Assembly (NCBI RefSeq): GCF_040436345.1
Contig: NC_133227.1
Coordinates: forward strand, 23,496,671-23,560,670
Direction of reading: 5' to 3'
Length of the DNA: 64,000 nt
From: Pagrus major
Lineage: Eukaryota > Chordata > Actinopteri > Spariformes > Sparidae
A program made the translations under genes and the position numbers. Numbering within the stretch: the first letter of the stretch is position 1; every line of letters starts with the position of its first letter. Shown one piece after another: positions 25,896 to 39,140 of this stretch. Below the pieces are notes generated by a model. The model was not told where the DNA came from, did not search any database, and was given only the letters and a program-made list of their open reading frames with translations.

Positions 25896-26596
25896 CCTGC
25901 AGCCCTGGAGGACACAACCAGGAGGGGGGACACCAGTGAGACCGGAGCTGCTCAGTACATACCACACACACATACACATCATATCACCAACACTGTATTT
26001 CATCACAAAAACTGGTTTCCCTCCTACAAGTTACTTCCCGTGGCATTTCTGAATCCAGTCTTCCCCCCGACACCTCGTTCTTCTACTCACTCACACACAC
26101 ACAGCTGACTGACAGCAGAATCCAGCAGACTTTAATACCTTAACAGTGAAAGCTCTCTGTGGAAACAGGAAGTCGATGTGCGCCGCTGCCTTGAGCACAG
26201 CCTGGATTCACTGGGTCAAAATGATTAATCTGTCAATTCACTGATATCCTCCGGGGCCTAATTATCACTGCTCTGCATTAAAGGAGCCACGGACACATTG
26301 ATCAGGGCATACAGCGGGGACTGGTGAGTCAGCGTGGAGGCAAACTGAGACCGGGATATTGAAGAGATGATCGATACAGAAGCATTAGATAAACACAAAC
26401 CTTTACACCTTTCACCTAAATTACATTTTATAATTTAGGCTGCTTTACAGTAAAGTGATGTTAAACTCGCTGAGTTTACCAGATTGTTGTACTTGTTACA
26501 CCTGAATCTCTCACTGAACAGCTGGTGGTTGAGTTGCATCGTGGGTAAGGTAGGCACCAGCGTAAATTAAATCGCCAGAAGTAAAAAGCTCATGTT

Positions 26597-26995
26597 GGGT
26601 CACCACCACAAAGCTGCCTAGTACACTATACTGTACTCACTGTACTATAAACTGATTAATCTACAAGTTGTGAAGTTAGAGTTAGAAGAGTTTGTAACTA
26701 AAGTTGGCCTGTAAAGACGGACTAGTGAGTAGATGAGTCTCCATGTTCGGTGTGATGACGTTTAATGTCCATGACAACCTCTGTTGTCTATTTAGCCTCT
26801 TGTTAGCAACCACTGTTTTTAAGGCACGTAAAGGTTTTAAAATTCAAACATATTTTTTATGTATTTTATGTTGTAGAACAAAACATGAAAATCTCTTAAG
26901 CCTGTGTTAACCACAGACCTTATTTCAGGCATTTAACCAAAAAACTCAGTAAAAAAATGTTCCACTGCGAACTGATTTCCGAGTTTAAGGACTCG
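26597..26995 (+). repeat. Repeat copy A, inverted relative to 39141-39541
   Basis: It shares GTCACCACCAC, TATAAACTGATTAATCTACA, a perfect 30-base stretch at 26712-26741, CTTGTTAGCAACC, TAACCACAGAC.TTAT, GGCATTTAACC and GCGAACTGATTTCCG, in order, with the reverse complement of 39141-39541. It is a non-coding dispersed element. Confidence 0.75.
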
Positions 26996-27704
26996 TTCCT
27001 CTGGCACTCTATAGATAGTTGAAATATTGCAATATTGACATTTGCTTTAAAAGGTCAAAGCTTTAGTCAGTCTGAATGTTTATGAAACTATTGATTAGTG
27101 TAGCTTTAAAAAGTTGCTCCTGAGAACAAACTATGCTTCACAACAGTCAGTCAGATTTCTCACCGTCATGAATTTAATAAAGGTAGAAAGCTAGAAATTT
27201 AAAGATCAAGACGATGTGATCACTCGGCATGACGTGACCAAAGACATCATTCTCAGCTCTGATGACTTGTGATAGACAGTTGGTCTTGATTTATGAACAA
27301 TCAACGATCAATTATTCAGAAACATCATGTTAAAATGTTAAAAGAAGAAAATGCTCATTAGTTGCAGGTGACTGTGTGTTCACACTCTGAGCGCCGTAAT
27401 CAACGAGCCTCAACGTGTGGACAGTCGATATGTTTTCAGAGGAGAAAAATTATTCATGGCTGAACTTCTCATGGTCATCAATTTGAATACCATTTCATTT
27501 CATAATCGATACTTCTGCAAGCCGGAACTATTGACAATGGATCAGAGATTTATTACAGGCACTCAAAGTCTCTCAGGTCAGTGAACGCCTCAACGACGAT
27601 GTTACGGGCATGGCTGCTCTTGTTACCGGCTCACTAAATATACTGTTTGTGTTTCTTGGCAGGGTCGGTGATATGATGTTACCAAGGCCAGAATTTTGTC
27701 TGCC

Positions 27705-27840
27705 ATGGCTCCAACTAATGATTAATATGGTGACATTTTTTTAAATTGATTAATCAAGTAATTTAGTTTCGGTTTGTAAAATGTCAATAAACAGTGAAAA
27801 ATGAGCGTGAAATTTCCAAAAGTTACCAACTTTCAAAAAC
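27705..27840 (+). repeat. GGGCTGCAAC-type MITE fragment
   Basis: CATGGCTCCAACTAATGATTAATATGG...GATTAATCAAGTAATTTAGTTT...AAAATGTCAATAAACAGTGAAAAATG is the 5' part of the family described at 34.5 kb, with an altered end. Confidence 0.5.
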
Positions 27841-27899
27841 CCTAAAACTATCGAGTTTGACTTGTATGTAGAAAGTTAATAGAGTGTGTGTAGTCTTCA

Positions 27900-28085
27900 T
27901 TTTGTTTTCTTTATTAGCAGTAGTATTTGCATTCTGTATTTCTATTATTTTATTGTGTATTTTTCTACTCTGTCTTGCTTTTGTCCTGTTTTTAATTTCT
28001 TAATCGATAAATCAACTCCTGCTGTAACAGGTGGATTTCCCCAGTGAGGGATAAATAAAGTCATATCTTATCTATCTTATCTTGT
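27900..28085 (+). repeat. LINE-like 3' tail ending GGGATAAATAAAGTCATATCTTATC
   Basis: A T-rich stretch is followed by TTTCCCCAGTGAGGGATAAATAAAGT and a TATCTTATCTATCTTATC microsatellite tail. This is the usual end of a fish non-LTR retroelement or its short derivative. A related tail is at 35.9 kb. Confidence 0.5.
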
Positions 28086-30094
28086 GACCTCTTACAACGA
28101 AGCAATGTCTGCTTCCTTGTTCTCGTCACAGATTTATAGGCTTTGCAGACAGATTTTCCTTCATTTTTCTTTCTGAAAATACAGTAATTACATAGAAAAA
28201 ACTGTTTAAAATTGAAAGGTTTGAAGACTTGACTGAGCCAATGTACGAGTACATTCTGTGATTATCTGGCATTTCAGTCAAAATACAGTTGGCTGTAAAA
28301 TTCCCCTCGAGGGCAGCAGGTCTGTATTGATCTGCATGTAATTGTGGATTTGTCAAGCTCTGATCTCTACCACTGCTCAGGATTTAAAATGTCCTCAACC
28401 TCATCTTCACCCCTCAAATTATGCATTCAAAGCAGGCAAATCTCATCCGGAACAATTAATAACATCTCTGAGTCCTGAGACTTTTGTTCTCAACACACCC
28501 CACCTGCGTGAGCAGTCAGTTCATGTTCACGTCAGAGCTGTTCACTGTTCGCTTTATGGACGGTCTGACTGTGATTAAGAGGAATCCTGTTAAATCTCCT
28601 TAAACAGGTTACTGTGACATTGAAACACGACTGTGAGTTAAAGCAACTCGTTTACTAAATGATACTCAATCACTCCCTGTGTGTGCGCCTGGAAATACAT
28701 GTATTTTAGACAGTGAAAGACTTTTACTCTCAAACTGCTGAGCACAGATCAACTGAATGAAAGTGAAAATGACAATATATGACGTAAAAAACTGATAAAG
28801 AGGAAAAAAGTAATTGTTCACTATGTCATCACGATGTCATCTGTGTTTATGTCGGTGAAGTCGGGCTACATGCATCTTGCCCGAGTTTCCGACTTGGATG
28901 GCCACTCCGAGTACAATGGAACGTACCATTAATCGGCTGTCTCCACTCATGTAGCTGCATGTCGGGGGCGTAACTCACATTCAGCGCTAATGCTACTGGC
29001 TACAATAACAACTCCCTCCCTACCTGACCATTTTTACTGGAAATATGTAAACATGCAGAAGCTAACGTCACTCTGCCTTCTGCTTCAGCTCCATTTTAAA
29101 GCCTTTATCAGCCGATACCGACGATGTGCCGATATTATCGTTTATCCCGACTGTCGATTGTTTGCTCAAACGTTAAAAAAAACCTCCGACCTCTTGTAGT
29201 TGTGCTCATGGACCAATTATTAACCAAATACATGTCTTCTGTGCTTTGTGAAGGAATGACACAGACCATCTCAAATATAAATTTGCCCATTTTCTGCACT
29301 GCAACGGAAAACAACAATGTATCTATGATAGATAAAGTTTTAAATTTAACACATTCTGAATGCAAAAGAAACAGAAGCATCCTCAAACTGCTTGAGGCAA
29401 TTTAAACGGCCTCTGCGCTGCAGCGGGGAGGCGGAGGAGAGATGTTCAGATGTTGTAGGAGGCGTCGTTTCTCCTGAGCTTTCCAAACTCGTGTTGAGAT
29501 CTCAGATGAAATGTTCCACTGATGTTTGTTAGCTGGCTAAGGACAGGAATGTGTTGAGAGAGAATGGCACACAGATGAACCAGTGCAGATGCGTGTCACT
29601 TAAACCTGGAGTTAACATGTTGTCTTTATCTGGAAGTCTTATCTGGATAAGGTGAAAGGCGTGTTGATCCGAGTGTAGAAACCTGATCGACCAGAACACA
29701 TTTGGAGTTGCTCTGGTTCACATTGCAGCTGGATCTCAGTATAAAGGGCTTTATTTATTTTAGAAAAATGTTGGTTTTTTTTCGGTAAGTAATCAAAGCG
29801 ATACATTTGAAAGTCGATTAAGTGTCATCTGGGTTTCTTACATTCTGAATTTCTTTGGGTTTTCAACTGTTGGTTAGACCAAATAGAAAAATAGGAACAT
29901 GTTGTACAGAGGTTGTGTCCTCGCCACAGCGACCCAGGGTTCAAATCCAACCTGCCGCCCTTCGCTGCGTTTCATCCCGCCTCTCTTTCATCACATTTCC
30001 TGTCACTCTTCAAGCTTTTCCTTAAGATTAAACCATGAAAAGTCAAAATAATAATAATAATAAAGAAATAGAAATATGTCAACTTGGGCTTTGA

Positions 30095-30212
30095 TAACTT
30101 GTGTTCTTTTTTTCACTATTTTCTGACACATTATAGACCAAACTATCGATCAGTTAATCAAGAAAGTAATGCGTCGATTCATCAAGAATAATCGTTAGTT
30201 GCAGCCCTGGTA
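30095..30212 (-). repeat. GGGCTGCAAC-type MITE, truncated
   Basis: The right end reads AATAATCGTTAGTTGCAGCCCTG, the family terminus in reverse orientation. ATTTTCTGACACATTATAGACCAAACTATCGATC lies internally. Only about 120 bases are present. Confidence 0.6.
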
Positions 30213-31179
30213 AGATTAAAGCAATCTAAGTTAAACTCTTTACAGAGAAGGTAATTACTCTAATCTAATTAATTAGCAATCTGTCACAGAACCGAATCAA
30301 GTAACACAGCATGCAACAACATAAACCTGAAAAAATCTAAATCTCATGAATCTAATAACGAATGAATCTAAAATTCATTATCTGTTCCAACCTGCCTACA
30401 GCAAAGTAATAAAAAAAAACAAATCCAGTTTAAGTCTCTTGATGCCACATTAGCTGCACGATCAAATAAAGTATTTTTTAATTGGTCTGAGTCGACCTCT
30501 TCACCTTCCAGCGGTGCTCAATGACATCTCATGTGTGGGGAAAATGAAGTGAACGGAAAGTGGATGGACGCCAAATCAGAAGGACAACTTGAAATCCGAC
30601 TACTGTAGCTTTCAAACATCATTAACCTGACGACATTCAGAGCTAACTTTTCCTGACATTCAGGGAGATCCGAGTCATTCAGGAGCCTCGTGTTGAATCC
30701 AAACGGAGCAGCATTTATTACAGCTACATTTCACGCTTAAATGTGGTAATTTTACACATTCAAAACTGGTGGAGAAGGTCTTAATCTATGTTGTTAACTC
30801 GATAATCTTTGACCTGAATTAAAGACAATTTACAGTAACTTCAATTCAGAGGCATTAACAAGCGAGCTGACTCTTGAGTGAGTGATAAAGTAAATTCCTC
30901 GGGGAGTGAGGAGATCGCAGTTGGAAGCTAAATCTGACAGATGGCCTGGTGTCTTGGCTCGTGACTCCAGTGGGGAAAACCATGCTGTCATCTGGCCTCT
31001 GCGGACGGCCAACAGAATTACCTGCAGAGAACGAATCCTGAGAAGCTGCTGCACAGGAGTCCGTCACTGCTGTGGCACAACAACAAACACGGCTCTGACT
31101 TCAAGCTGAGATGACTTTATGATAAACACAGTCAGTACTGCTAACGAGGCTAACTTAGGGGCAGCAAAATAAGGGACAA

Positions 31180-31450
31180 ACACAACATTAGGACGATTAT
31201 TTACAGTACTGATTATTCTGTCGATTGTTTTTATGGAACAATGTGTCAAAAAATGTGAAAAATGCTCAGCACAATTCCTCGGAGCCCAAACTGACATCTT
31301 CAATTAGCTTCCTTTGTCCAACCAACAGTCCAAAACCCACAGACTCCTCATTTTCTGTCATAAATGACGAAGACAAGTAGAAAATCCTCACATTTAGAAG
31401 CTGGAACCAGTTAAATGCTTGTCATTTTTGCTTGAAAAATGACTGAAAGG
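31180..31450 (+). repeat. MITE subfamily B, left member of an inverted pair
   Basis: Words GAGCCCAAACTGACATCTTC, CCAACCAACAGTCCAAAACCC and AAAATCCTCACATTTAGAAGCTGGAACCAG match the copy at 55.95-56.31 kb. Its last 93 bases are inverted at 31569-31661. Confidence 0.65.
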
Positions 31451-31539
31451 ATTATTTCCATTACCCACAATCTACTTATTTGCAATCACGATCCGCGATG
31501 TAAATTGCAATATTTATTTTTCAATTTTAAAATATGGCT

Positions 31540-31860
31540 GCAAAGATTAGTCAATAACAGATTAACTGTTTCAGTCATTTTTCAAGCAATAATGTCGAAC
31601 ATTTAACAGGTTCCAGCCTCTAAATGTGAGGATTTTCTGCTCGTCTTCGTCATTTATGACAGTAAATGAAGAGTAAATGTGAGGATTTGATAATTAATAG
31701 TCTTTGGGTTTTGAAACTGTTGGATTGAAATAAAAAACAATGTGATGGCGTCACTGTGGGATCATTGTGACAAGCATTTATTTCTCACAATTTTTTGACT
31801 TTTTATTGACCAAACACTTTATTAACCAATAATGAAAATAATCATTAGTTGCAGCCCTAT
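31540..31860 (-). repeat. MITE subfamily B, right member of an inverted pair
   Basis: It ends AAAATAATCATTAGTTGCAGCCCTA, the family terminus in reverse orientation. 31569-31661 is the reverse complement of 31356-31448 with about 8 mismatches in 93. Confidence 0.7.
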
Positions 31861-34526
31861 TTTGAAATTCCCAGTAGACTATAGCCTCTGAATTTCTCCA
31901 CTCGCACAATTAAAACACAATTTGTTGCATCAAACCTGAGAATTGTTCCGATATTGACTTTTCTTTCCATTATTGCCTCTTTTTAGCTCCATTTTGGTCT
32001 CCACCAACTACGGACTAAACTGCCAACTGCCGAGATACCACCGAGCACGTCTGTGTCGCGTTCAAACCGCAACATGGCCGCCTAAAACAATGCTAATGGT
32101 TCCACCCGGCGTGTCAAGTAGCGCCGAGCCCATTGAGCCAGGCAGGAAGTCACACACTGGAACAGCACAGTGCATCCAGTCAATTTTCAAAATAAAGCAC
32201 CCCGTGCAGACTCAGGATGTACAGTTGGAAATATAAACAATAAACACAATTTAAGCAGACAAAAAAAGAAACCATTTCACTACGTCGCCTACTAAACCAT
32301 AGCAGAAGGAAAAAATCAAGGAAAAACTATGATTCTGAAACGTTCCAGGTCAGGTATGATGCCACATGGAGGACCGAACAAAGCCGTGTTGCACTCGTGA
32401 GTTCATGAAGACGCGACCGGTGGAAACAAGGCATTAATGCTCCACTAGTTGCTAACTTGTTCAGCTACCTGCTGAACAATTAGCTTAATACAGGAGCTTC
32501 ATACCCATTTATCTGATTAAACAATATTCTGTTTAATTCTCCCTCGTGCAGGTTTTTTTCTGTATTTCCTGAATAACTGACGAGGCTTTGTTCTCCCGTT
32601 CTGCACTGTTGTTCCTGTTATGATTAATTCATTTAGAACCAATTATTTTCAAATTGTGTACACGTCGTACAAGCATCATGCAGCATCTTCGGATGTCACG
32701 CATCTCTGCTCGAAATGAACGTTACCCAAGCTTGACGTCTCTGCTCTGTGTGATGTACATACTACTGAGTTCGCCTGTTGAATCACTAAAGAAATCCTAC
32801 CACCAGCTGCTGCATTTCTCATTTGCATGCCAGACTTATCTGAGCGTATACGATGTGATAAACGGCTCTAGTTCACACAAAGTCATGCATACGTTTCTAA
32901 ACCATGTCAACATCTCTGAGCTGTGATAGTTTCTGCGTACACTGAGAGAAAGAGGGACATCCAATGACATCACCTGATATCAGTTTGATTCTTAAAACGA
33001 TAACTGTGAAAGCGCAAAACTCTCACTGCGGGCACAGATGTTTTTAATGTGGAAATAAATTCTGCCGGACTGCAGACAGATGTTTGGGAAGACGTGATCA
33101 GTGATGATATAAGACTTCGGCTCTGCTACAAGTGGGGAGGCAAAACAGATGGCAAAGTATTGAAAGGAATGAGGTGGAAACTCAATAAGAAACGGCCTTC
33201 GCCACAGGAAGAACAACTGCAACCCACCACAAGAGATAGGAGGGATTCTATTAGACGTAAAGTGGCTGAAAGTGGCCGGCTTGTTTACGACATTTCTGAG
33301 ATAATGGACAATAAAGACAGAAGAGCGACGAGATGGCTGGGAGAGTGACAGTGTTGGCAAAGCGGCATTCTCATTATCCAAATTCAAGTCATTTAAAAAG
33401 AGTGACAGCGGCACCTAAAAGTTACAGATCATTACTGTCCTGATTATGTTTAAATTGAAGTGTGGAAACGTGCCGAAACATGAGAAATAATGTGTCGCAG
33501 AGGAGGAAAACATCTGCAGAGGATGAAATGACAGTTTAAAGAATTCATGACTGAAAGATGATGCGGTCCCCACCGAACAATTGAGTCATGATTCAGAAAT
33601 GACAGCTCCTGCAGCGGAGAGAGAGAGAGAGGTGAAAAGCTGGAGGGGGAAAGCCGTTCAATCAATGATCAATACTCTGAGGAGGAAACAAAGCGCCCCT
33701 TCCAACAGATGGGAACACTGTGGAGAGAATAATACAGCATGTGATGCAGCGTTTTAATCACCGGCTACATTTGAACTCCAACATGTTGCTGGAGGATAAC
33801 AAATAATTCATAAAGCTGACTCGCTCCTCATTTCTGGCTGTGCTGGAGCTTGTCCTCCAGTGCTCCACTGATTGTTTACTGAACAGTGTCAGGAGCCTGT
33901 AATCTTGTGAAGTTTGAGATTTTAGCAGCGAGGCCAGAGCAGCTCTGACAAACCAATCCCAGTCCAGCTCTATGATCTCGCTGCGAATCGAAGTAATACA
34001 CCTGAAGAAATGGCTGAATATGAGCATCAGTCCGGACTGCAAATAGCTCCTGCTTCATTCTGCTATGCTAGCCTTACTGAGCAGGAGTAACTGCTGGTCA
34101 GCAGATGTCAACATTCATCTCATTCTGCTGCTGTAACACAGTCTGTACAGCGTGCTGGCAAAAGTACCACAGTGTCACAGAGTTTGGTGGCAGAAATATG
34201 AAAAACACGACAAGCCAAAATGATGTATGGCTAACAAGCACACTCTGTAACAAATGCTTACTGTGGTGATATGACAGTATTGGTGCAGCGAGCAGCATCA
34301 TGTAGGTGTACAGAAACTCAAATATGTGACAGAGGAACGCCAGCTGTAATCAAGAGTGAGCCCAAAGTGAAATATGGCATCGCTGTAGGTTCAGGGGAAC
34401 TTTTCAACTTAAAGAAAACAAAGCTAACCACTCAGCTTCCTGTTTGATTTGTGGAAGAGAATCACCAGCTACACAGGCTTTTATTCTGGGAATGATCAGC
34501 AATACCCAAAAAACATTTGGAAATAC

Positions 34527-34820
34527 AGTAGGGCTGCAACCAGCGATTACTTTAATTAATCTGTCGATGAGTTTCTTGATTAATCGACTAATTGTTGTCA
34601 GAAAATGGTGAAAAATGTCGATCAGTGTTTCCCAAAGCCCACGATGACGTCTTCAAATGTCTTGTTTTGTCCACAACTCAAAGATATTCAGTTTACTGTC
34701 ATAAAGAAGTGAATAAACCAGAATATATTCACATTTAAGAAGCTGGAATCAGAGTTTTGACTTTATCAAAATAGTTGCCGATTAATTTAATAGTTGACCA
34801 CTAATCGTTAAAAGATTCTT
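34527..34820 (+). mobile_element. GGGCTGCAAC-type MITE, best-preserved subfamily A copy
   Basis: It starts AGTAGGGCTGCAACCAGCG, then GATTAATCGACTAATTGTTG, GATCAGTGTTTCCCAAAGCC, CTTCAAATGTCTTGTTTTGT, AAGATATTCAGTTTACTGTC and CACATTTAAGAAGCTGGAATC, then a decayed right end. Terminal repeats rich in GGGCTGCAAC suggest a non-autonomous hAT-like DNA transposon, but no 8-bp target duplication could be confirmed. Confidence 0.65.
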
Positions 34821-35749
34821 TAGGTTTAACTTTAAGAAATGATGACAACTTTATGTGACAGTAAATAATATTTATCCAACAGTCGACAGGAGCATCAAAG
34901 ACTCGGCTCAGGATGGTTAAACGATCGACGATGCACATTTCCAAAGGTTCCTGATGAAGCTCTTTCTCTTTTCATTAGTCGCTCCTCAACATTGATGCAA
35001 ACCATAAATATAAATCATGAGCCATGTTTTCCTCTTCTTTTGTCCTTTGGTGCCACTGGTCAGCAGGTGTCACTGATTGTTACCATGGAAACAAGGCTCT
35101 TAGTTCAGAGTTAGCCTGGGGGGGTCTGGTGGCTAACTTTTTAGGTTTAAAAATAAGTCCATCGTTATCTTTATGAATTGTTCTAACTTGTAATAATTGG
35201 TAAAATAAAGCCTGGCCGAACACGACAGACCAGTCTAAAATATCTTTGTTGAACCAGACCCAGTTCTTGGTTGGCTGAACCAACCTGATGTGGCTAATCA
35301 GGTGAGATTTGTGCCGCATTCAGTTTAGCAGTGATGTTCTGGTTTTGTCTTGTCTTATAAATCCAGCACAGCCCTTTCTTCAGGGCCAAGACGAGCCAAA
35401 GTGACGTCAAAGAACCAGCAGCGATGAAGGCTGTTGCCCAAAAAGCTTAACTTGAACACGGCACAAAGACTACAGCCAACACCCAGCTAGCTCGTGCGCT
35501 CTGCCCTCGTATGAGAGGAAATACCTCTCCATCGCACCAGGTGGCAGTAGTCTGTAATTTAAAAAGAGGAACCTGAAGATTCAGGACTGCAGATATACAA
35601 ACCGCTGTTATGATAATATATATATATTACCATTCTTGCTACTATAGCCACTTCTAATCAAAAATATGCCTGATATAAAGTTGCATAGAGCTGGCAAAGA
35701 GGCGGAGGAGAAAAATAAGGAGATCGTTGTTTTGTTTTACCTGCTTGTA

Positions 35750-35935
35750 AAACTAACCTAAATCTTTTATTCACACTGTGATTCGCCTTTTAAATTCTCT
35801 GTAGATGTTTTTATTGTTTATTTCTATTTTATTTCTATAACAAAAATTGTGTCTACATGTTACTGTATGTTTTAGTATGCGCACAAGGCAAGCTGTGCCC
35901 CTGGTGGGATTAATAAAGTTGTCTGAATCTGAATC
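35750..35935 (+). repeat. LINE-like 3' tail ending GGGATTAATAAAGTTGTCTGAATCTG
   Basis: GCTGTGCCCCTGGTGGGATTAATAAAGTTG is followed by a short CTGAAT repeat tail. This mirrors the tail at 28.05 kb and is a typical retroelement 3' end. Confidence 0.5.
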
Positions 35936-38399
35936 TGATGTCTTTTACCATCGGGCTCCACCGCAGATGCTACATGCTTAGTCGCCCGAGAAGATTAACT
36001 TATACTTAAGTCTTTATATTTATCATATAATACATGATATCATTACTTTAGAGAAAACAGTTATTGTTTTGATCCTTCAGTTGAAGTTCAAGGAAATCTG
36101 TTCAAATGATATGTTTTTTAAGAAGTTCAATAACTACACGATGTTTCCAACGTCAACGAGCAATCCTGTTAAACAATCGCGTTTTCAACATTGACCAAAA
36201 TAATCATGGTTATGATTCTGGCCATAATGGAGCAGCCCTGTTGAGGAGTCTGCGCCACTGACACTGACTTATCGCCACTGACACAGCACCATGGACAGCA
36301 TCTATCTAACACCCACACACAGCAAAAACTGAGCAGCACCGCGGACAGCTCCCGTGCTACAACGCCGAAGCAGCCAACCCTCCTCCTGACCAATCAATCG
36401 GCCAGAAGAAGAGTCAAATCTACTCGCATGTAGGGAGGCAGCATCACCGGAGAATAACAGCCTACACTTAAACAATTTCCTCCACACACACACACACACA
36501 CACTCTCCCCGGCATCACAGAGGGGGAGCCTGTTACTTTAACTGTTTTATTCTGGGTATGATGTTGCCATGTTGTTGCTACTACCTCGAGGCTACTGAGT
36601 TTCTCTGGAGTGACCGTTTCAATACTGATGTACAGCAGCAGTGTGCAGGCACGAGTCAACTCGTGAAGACCGAGAATAAACAACTGATGCATCCATCTGT
36701 AGACACACAGCAGCTAAACAGACTGATGCAAATATTAAGAGATAAAGTACGTGAATGTTAGAGGTGATAGGAAATGTGATTTTTCCCCAAGATTAGATTA
36801 TAGCTGTGCATCACCTCATTAACGTGCCCAGCAGGCAGCAGCAGATTCTGGCAGTGTTCTGGTCAGAGTTTAGGGAGGAGTGTGTTCAGGGGTTGGTGTT
36901 GGTGGTGGTGGTGGTGGCGGGGGAGTGACTGATTGAGTCTGCTTCTGCTGACAGACTGATTACACCCAGAGAAGTGAACAGTGAGCAGTAATGCACCAGT
37001 ATACCAGTGCGAGAGAGAGAGACAGAGTGGGAGAAAAGAGAGAGAGAAGGGAGGGAGGGGTGCGCCAGACCATCCCTCATCCATCCTCCCCCCCCCCTCC
37101 TGCATCAGGGAGGAGGGCTATCCCAGCTTCCCATCCTCCCAGCATCGTGATCTCCTCTCTGCAGTATCTTCTCCTGCTGCCAGCCACTATGGGCTTGGCC
37201 ATGACATACGACACTTGCACTGAAAGTCACTTTCCTCTGCTTTACGAGTGCACTCGGCCTGATTTCTTCTACTTTAATTCCTGTTACCACAAATGCATCT
37301 GAATGGCATCGATACCAGCGATCAGATCTTTGGATATCAAGAATATCAGGCGCTCATTAGCGGAGTTACATTGAATCTCAACAGCAGTGCTGCATCGACT
37401 TCTCTTGTGGTTCAGTCATGTGGGATGTTGTTTTTCTTCTTTTAATTAACAACAATGCTCATATTAAAGTGAGACTATTAGGTTTCAACATGCAACATGA
37501 AGTGCACTGTTGTTCAGGGGACCCAAATTTGATAAGAATTGATTTTAAAGATCTCTTATTTTAGTTTTAAATTGGACCTGTGCACCGCTCCACCTTGGTT
37601 ACGTGGAGCTAAAAGCAGTAAGAATCAAATCTGTGATTGAACGAGCCACTGTTCAAAGTTCTCTGACAATTTGAGAGTGATTTCAAACCCCTTTACCACC
37701 TGCTGGGAGTCCCGAGACTACACTTTTCACACCATTATACCTGGCAAGCGGCCTAAACGAAGGCGTACTCGCGGGCATATACTATTAATGTGCATTCATT
37801 CCCCTCTCGGTGCTCTGCAGAACAATACACTTCTTGAAATGATTAATTTATTGCTCCTCATGCAGAGGAAAACAGGCTCCACAGCATCACAGGGAGGCAG
37901 CCGGTGAAGGCAGGGGCGTCCAAAACCTGACGGAAAACACAAAACAAGTCTGTTTGATGTCAGCTGACAGCAAAACTTGCAAGAGGAGGCGTTATCGATC
38001 AGTAATATTGCTGTTCAGTCAGATTGATGTTTGTTTTTCTGTCACCAAACTATGAGCTTGAGGAGATCACTGCTCTTGAATGCTCCACTGATGTTATTCT
38101 CAGACAGAGATGGCTCCCATACAGATGTATAGCAACTGTGGCTTTATCTTAGTTGTATATCTATTATGAAAACACAATCATAATGTTAAATGCTGTAGTT
38201 GAAGCTCCATCTTTGGCATAACCAATTAAAGCTCGCGCGTTCTTCTGTGCATGGAAACAAAGCTCAGCAGCGCACACACAGAAACAGTAAACAGCGGCTC
38301 TCATATCACATATATGACGCTATTTTTGCGCAAAGTAAAAAAAAAAAGCCCATTTCACACCACGGTTGCTCTGATAAATATCCCCTCTCACCCCCACCT

Positions 38400-38835
38400 T
38401 CACCTCACGTTATCGGCTCAGCAACCCCGGACAGCGAGGCCGTGTAAATCACAAGGCTACGGTAAGTAAGTAATAGGATCTCGGATCTCCTGAGACATAA
38501 CAAGCGGCTTCGTGCGGCTCGCCGACCGCCGCCTCTCCATCTCCGGCATCCCTTCAAAGCACCTGCCTGCCTGCCTGCCTGCCTGCCTGCCGGGGGAAGC
38601 AGTGCGAACCGGTTTCACGGCGAGGTTACCTGAAGCGAGGCCTCTCCCGTGGCAACGTGGTTCTCTCTCGGGTCCTCCTCCGGGGGTCCAGCCGGTCCGG
38701 CTCTCGCTCTCCTGGGGCTGCTGGGATTCCTCACCACGCTCTCCTCCTGGTCCGCTGGCGGAGCTCCTCTCTCCTCTCCTCTCCTCACCCGAGCAGCGTC
38801 AAGCTCCCGTGGCGCGCACGGCACCAAAACAGGAA
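38400..38835 (-). promoter_or_regulatory. CpG-rich block; probable capn5 promoter and non-coding exon 1
   Basis: This is one of the most GC- and CpG-dense stretches in an otherwise AT-rich window. On the - strand a CAG|GTAACC donor ends a possible 5' UTR exon at 38630, about 12.7 kb upstream of the capn5 ATG exon, an arrangement that mammals also show (non-coding first exon, long first intron). Open frames on both strands (70-124 residues) are likely GC-driven and do not resemble a known protein. A + strand gene starting here cannot be excluded. Confidence 0.5.
38562..38591. repeat. (CTGC)n tetranucleotide repeat
   Basis: About 7.5 CTGC units inside the CpG-rich block, just downstream of the inferred capn5 exon 1 donor. 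Confidence 0.9.
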
Positions 38836-39140
38836 GTCGGGCACTCGTGGTTTCAAAATAAAATCATCGCGTTTATGACACTTTGATGTTGGCGGGTGTC
38901 TTTCGATTATTATTGTATTTTTTTGTGATTAAAATGATTAAATTACGATTTCACCCATAATGATCAACCGACAAATAACCTGACTCAGATTTTCTCAGGT
39001 CTGACTGCTAGCTTCTTCAAGCTAATTGCTTTAATGTTTTCTATCCAAAAACTTAACCTTTTTGATTCACTTCTCTTCTGTCTCCGGCAAAAAAGCACCA
39101 AACGGGTCCAAACATAAAAGTTACCAATATCAAACAGAGT

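Larger units (their letters stand above)
25910..38400. other. Probable capn5 first intron
   Basis: Some 12.5 kb separate the first coding exon from the CpG-rich block. No exon is supported here. A 99-residue + frame at 33.0-33.3 kb and a 103-residue + frame at 37.0-37.3 kb have no recognisable family. Repeats inside it are listed separately. Confidence 0.5.

Noticed and set aside
33000..33414. Overlapping ORFs of 99 (+) and 140 (-) residues
   Set aside because: No recognisable motif, no splice or promoter context; open frames on both strands at once suggest chance composition.
36991..37302. 103-residue + ORF ending in a Cys/Tyr-rich segment
   Set aside because: Begins in low-complexity GA and CCC-rich sequence; no signal peptide or family match.
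38512..38886. GC-rich ORFs on both strands of the CpG block
   Set aside because: Composition bias keeps all frames open; peptides are proline/arginine/serine filler without a domain.
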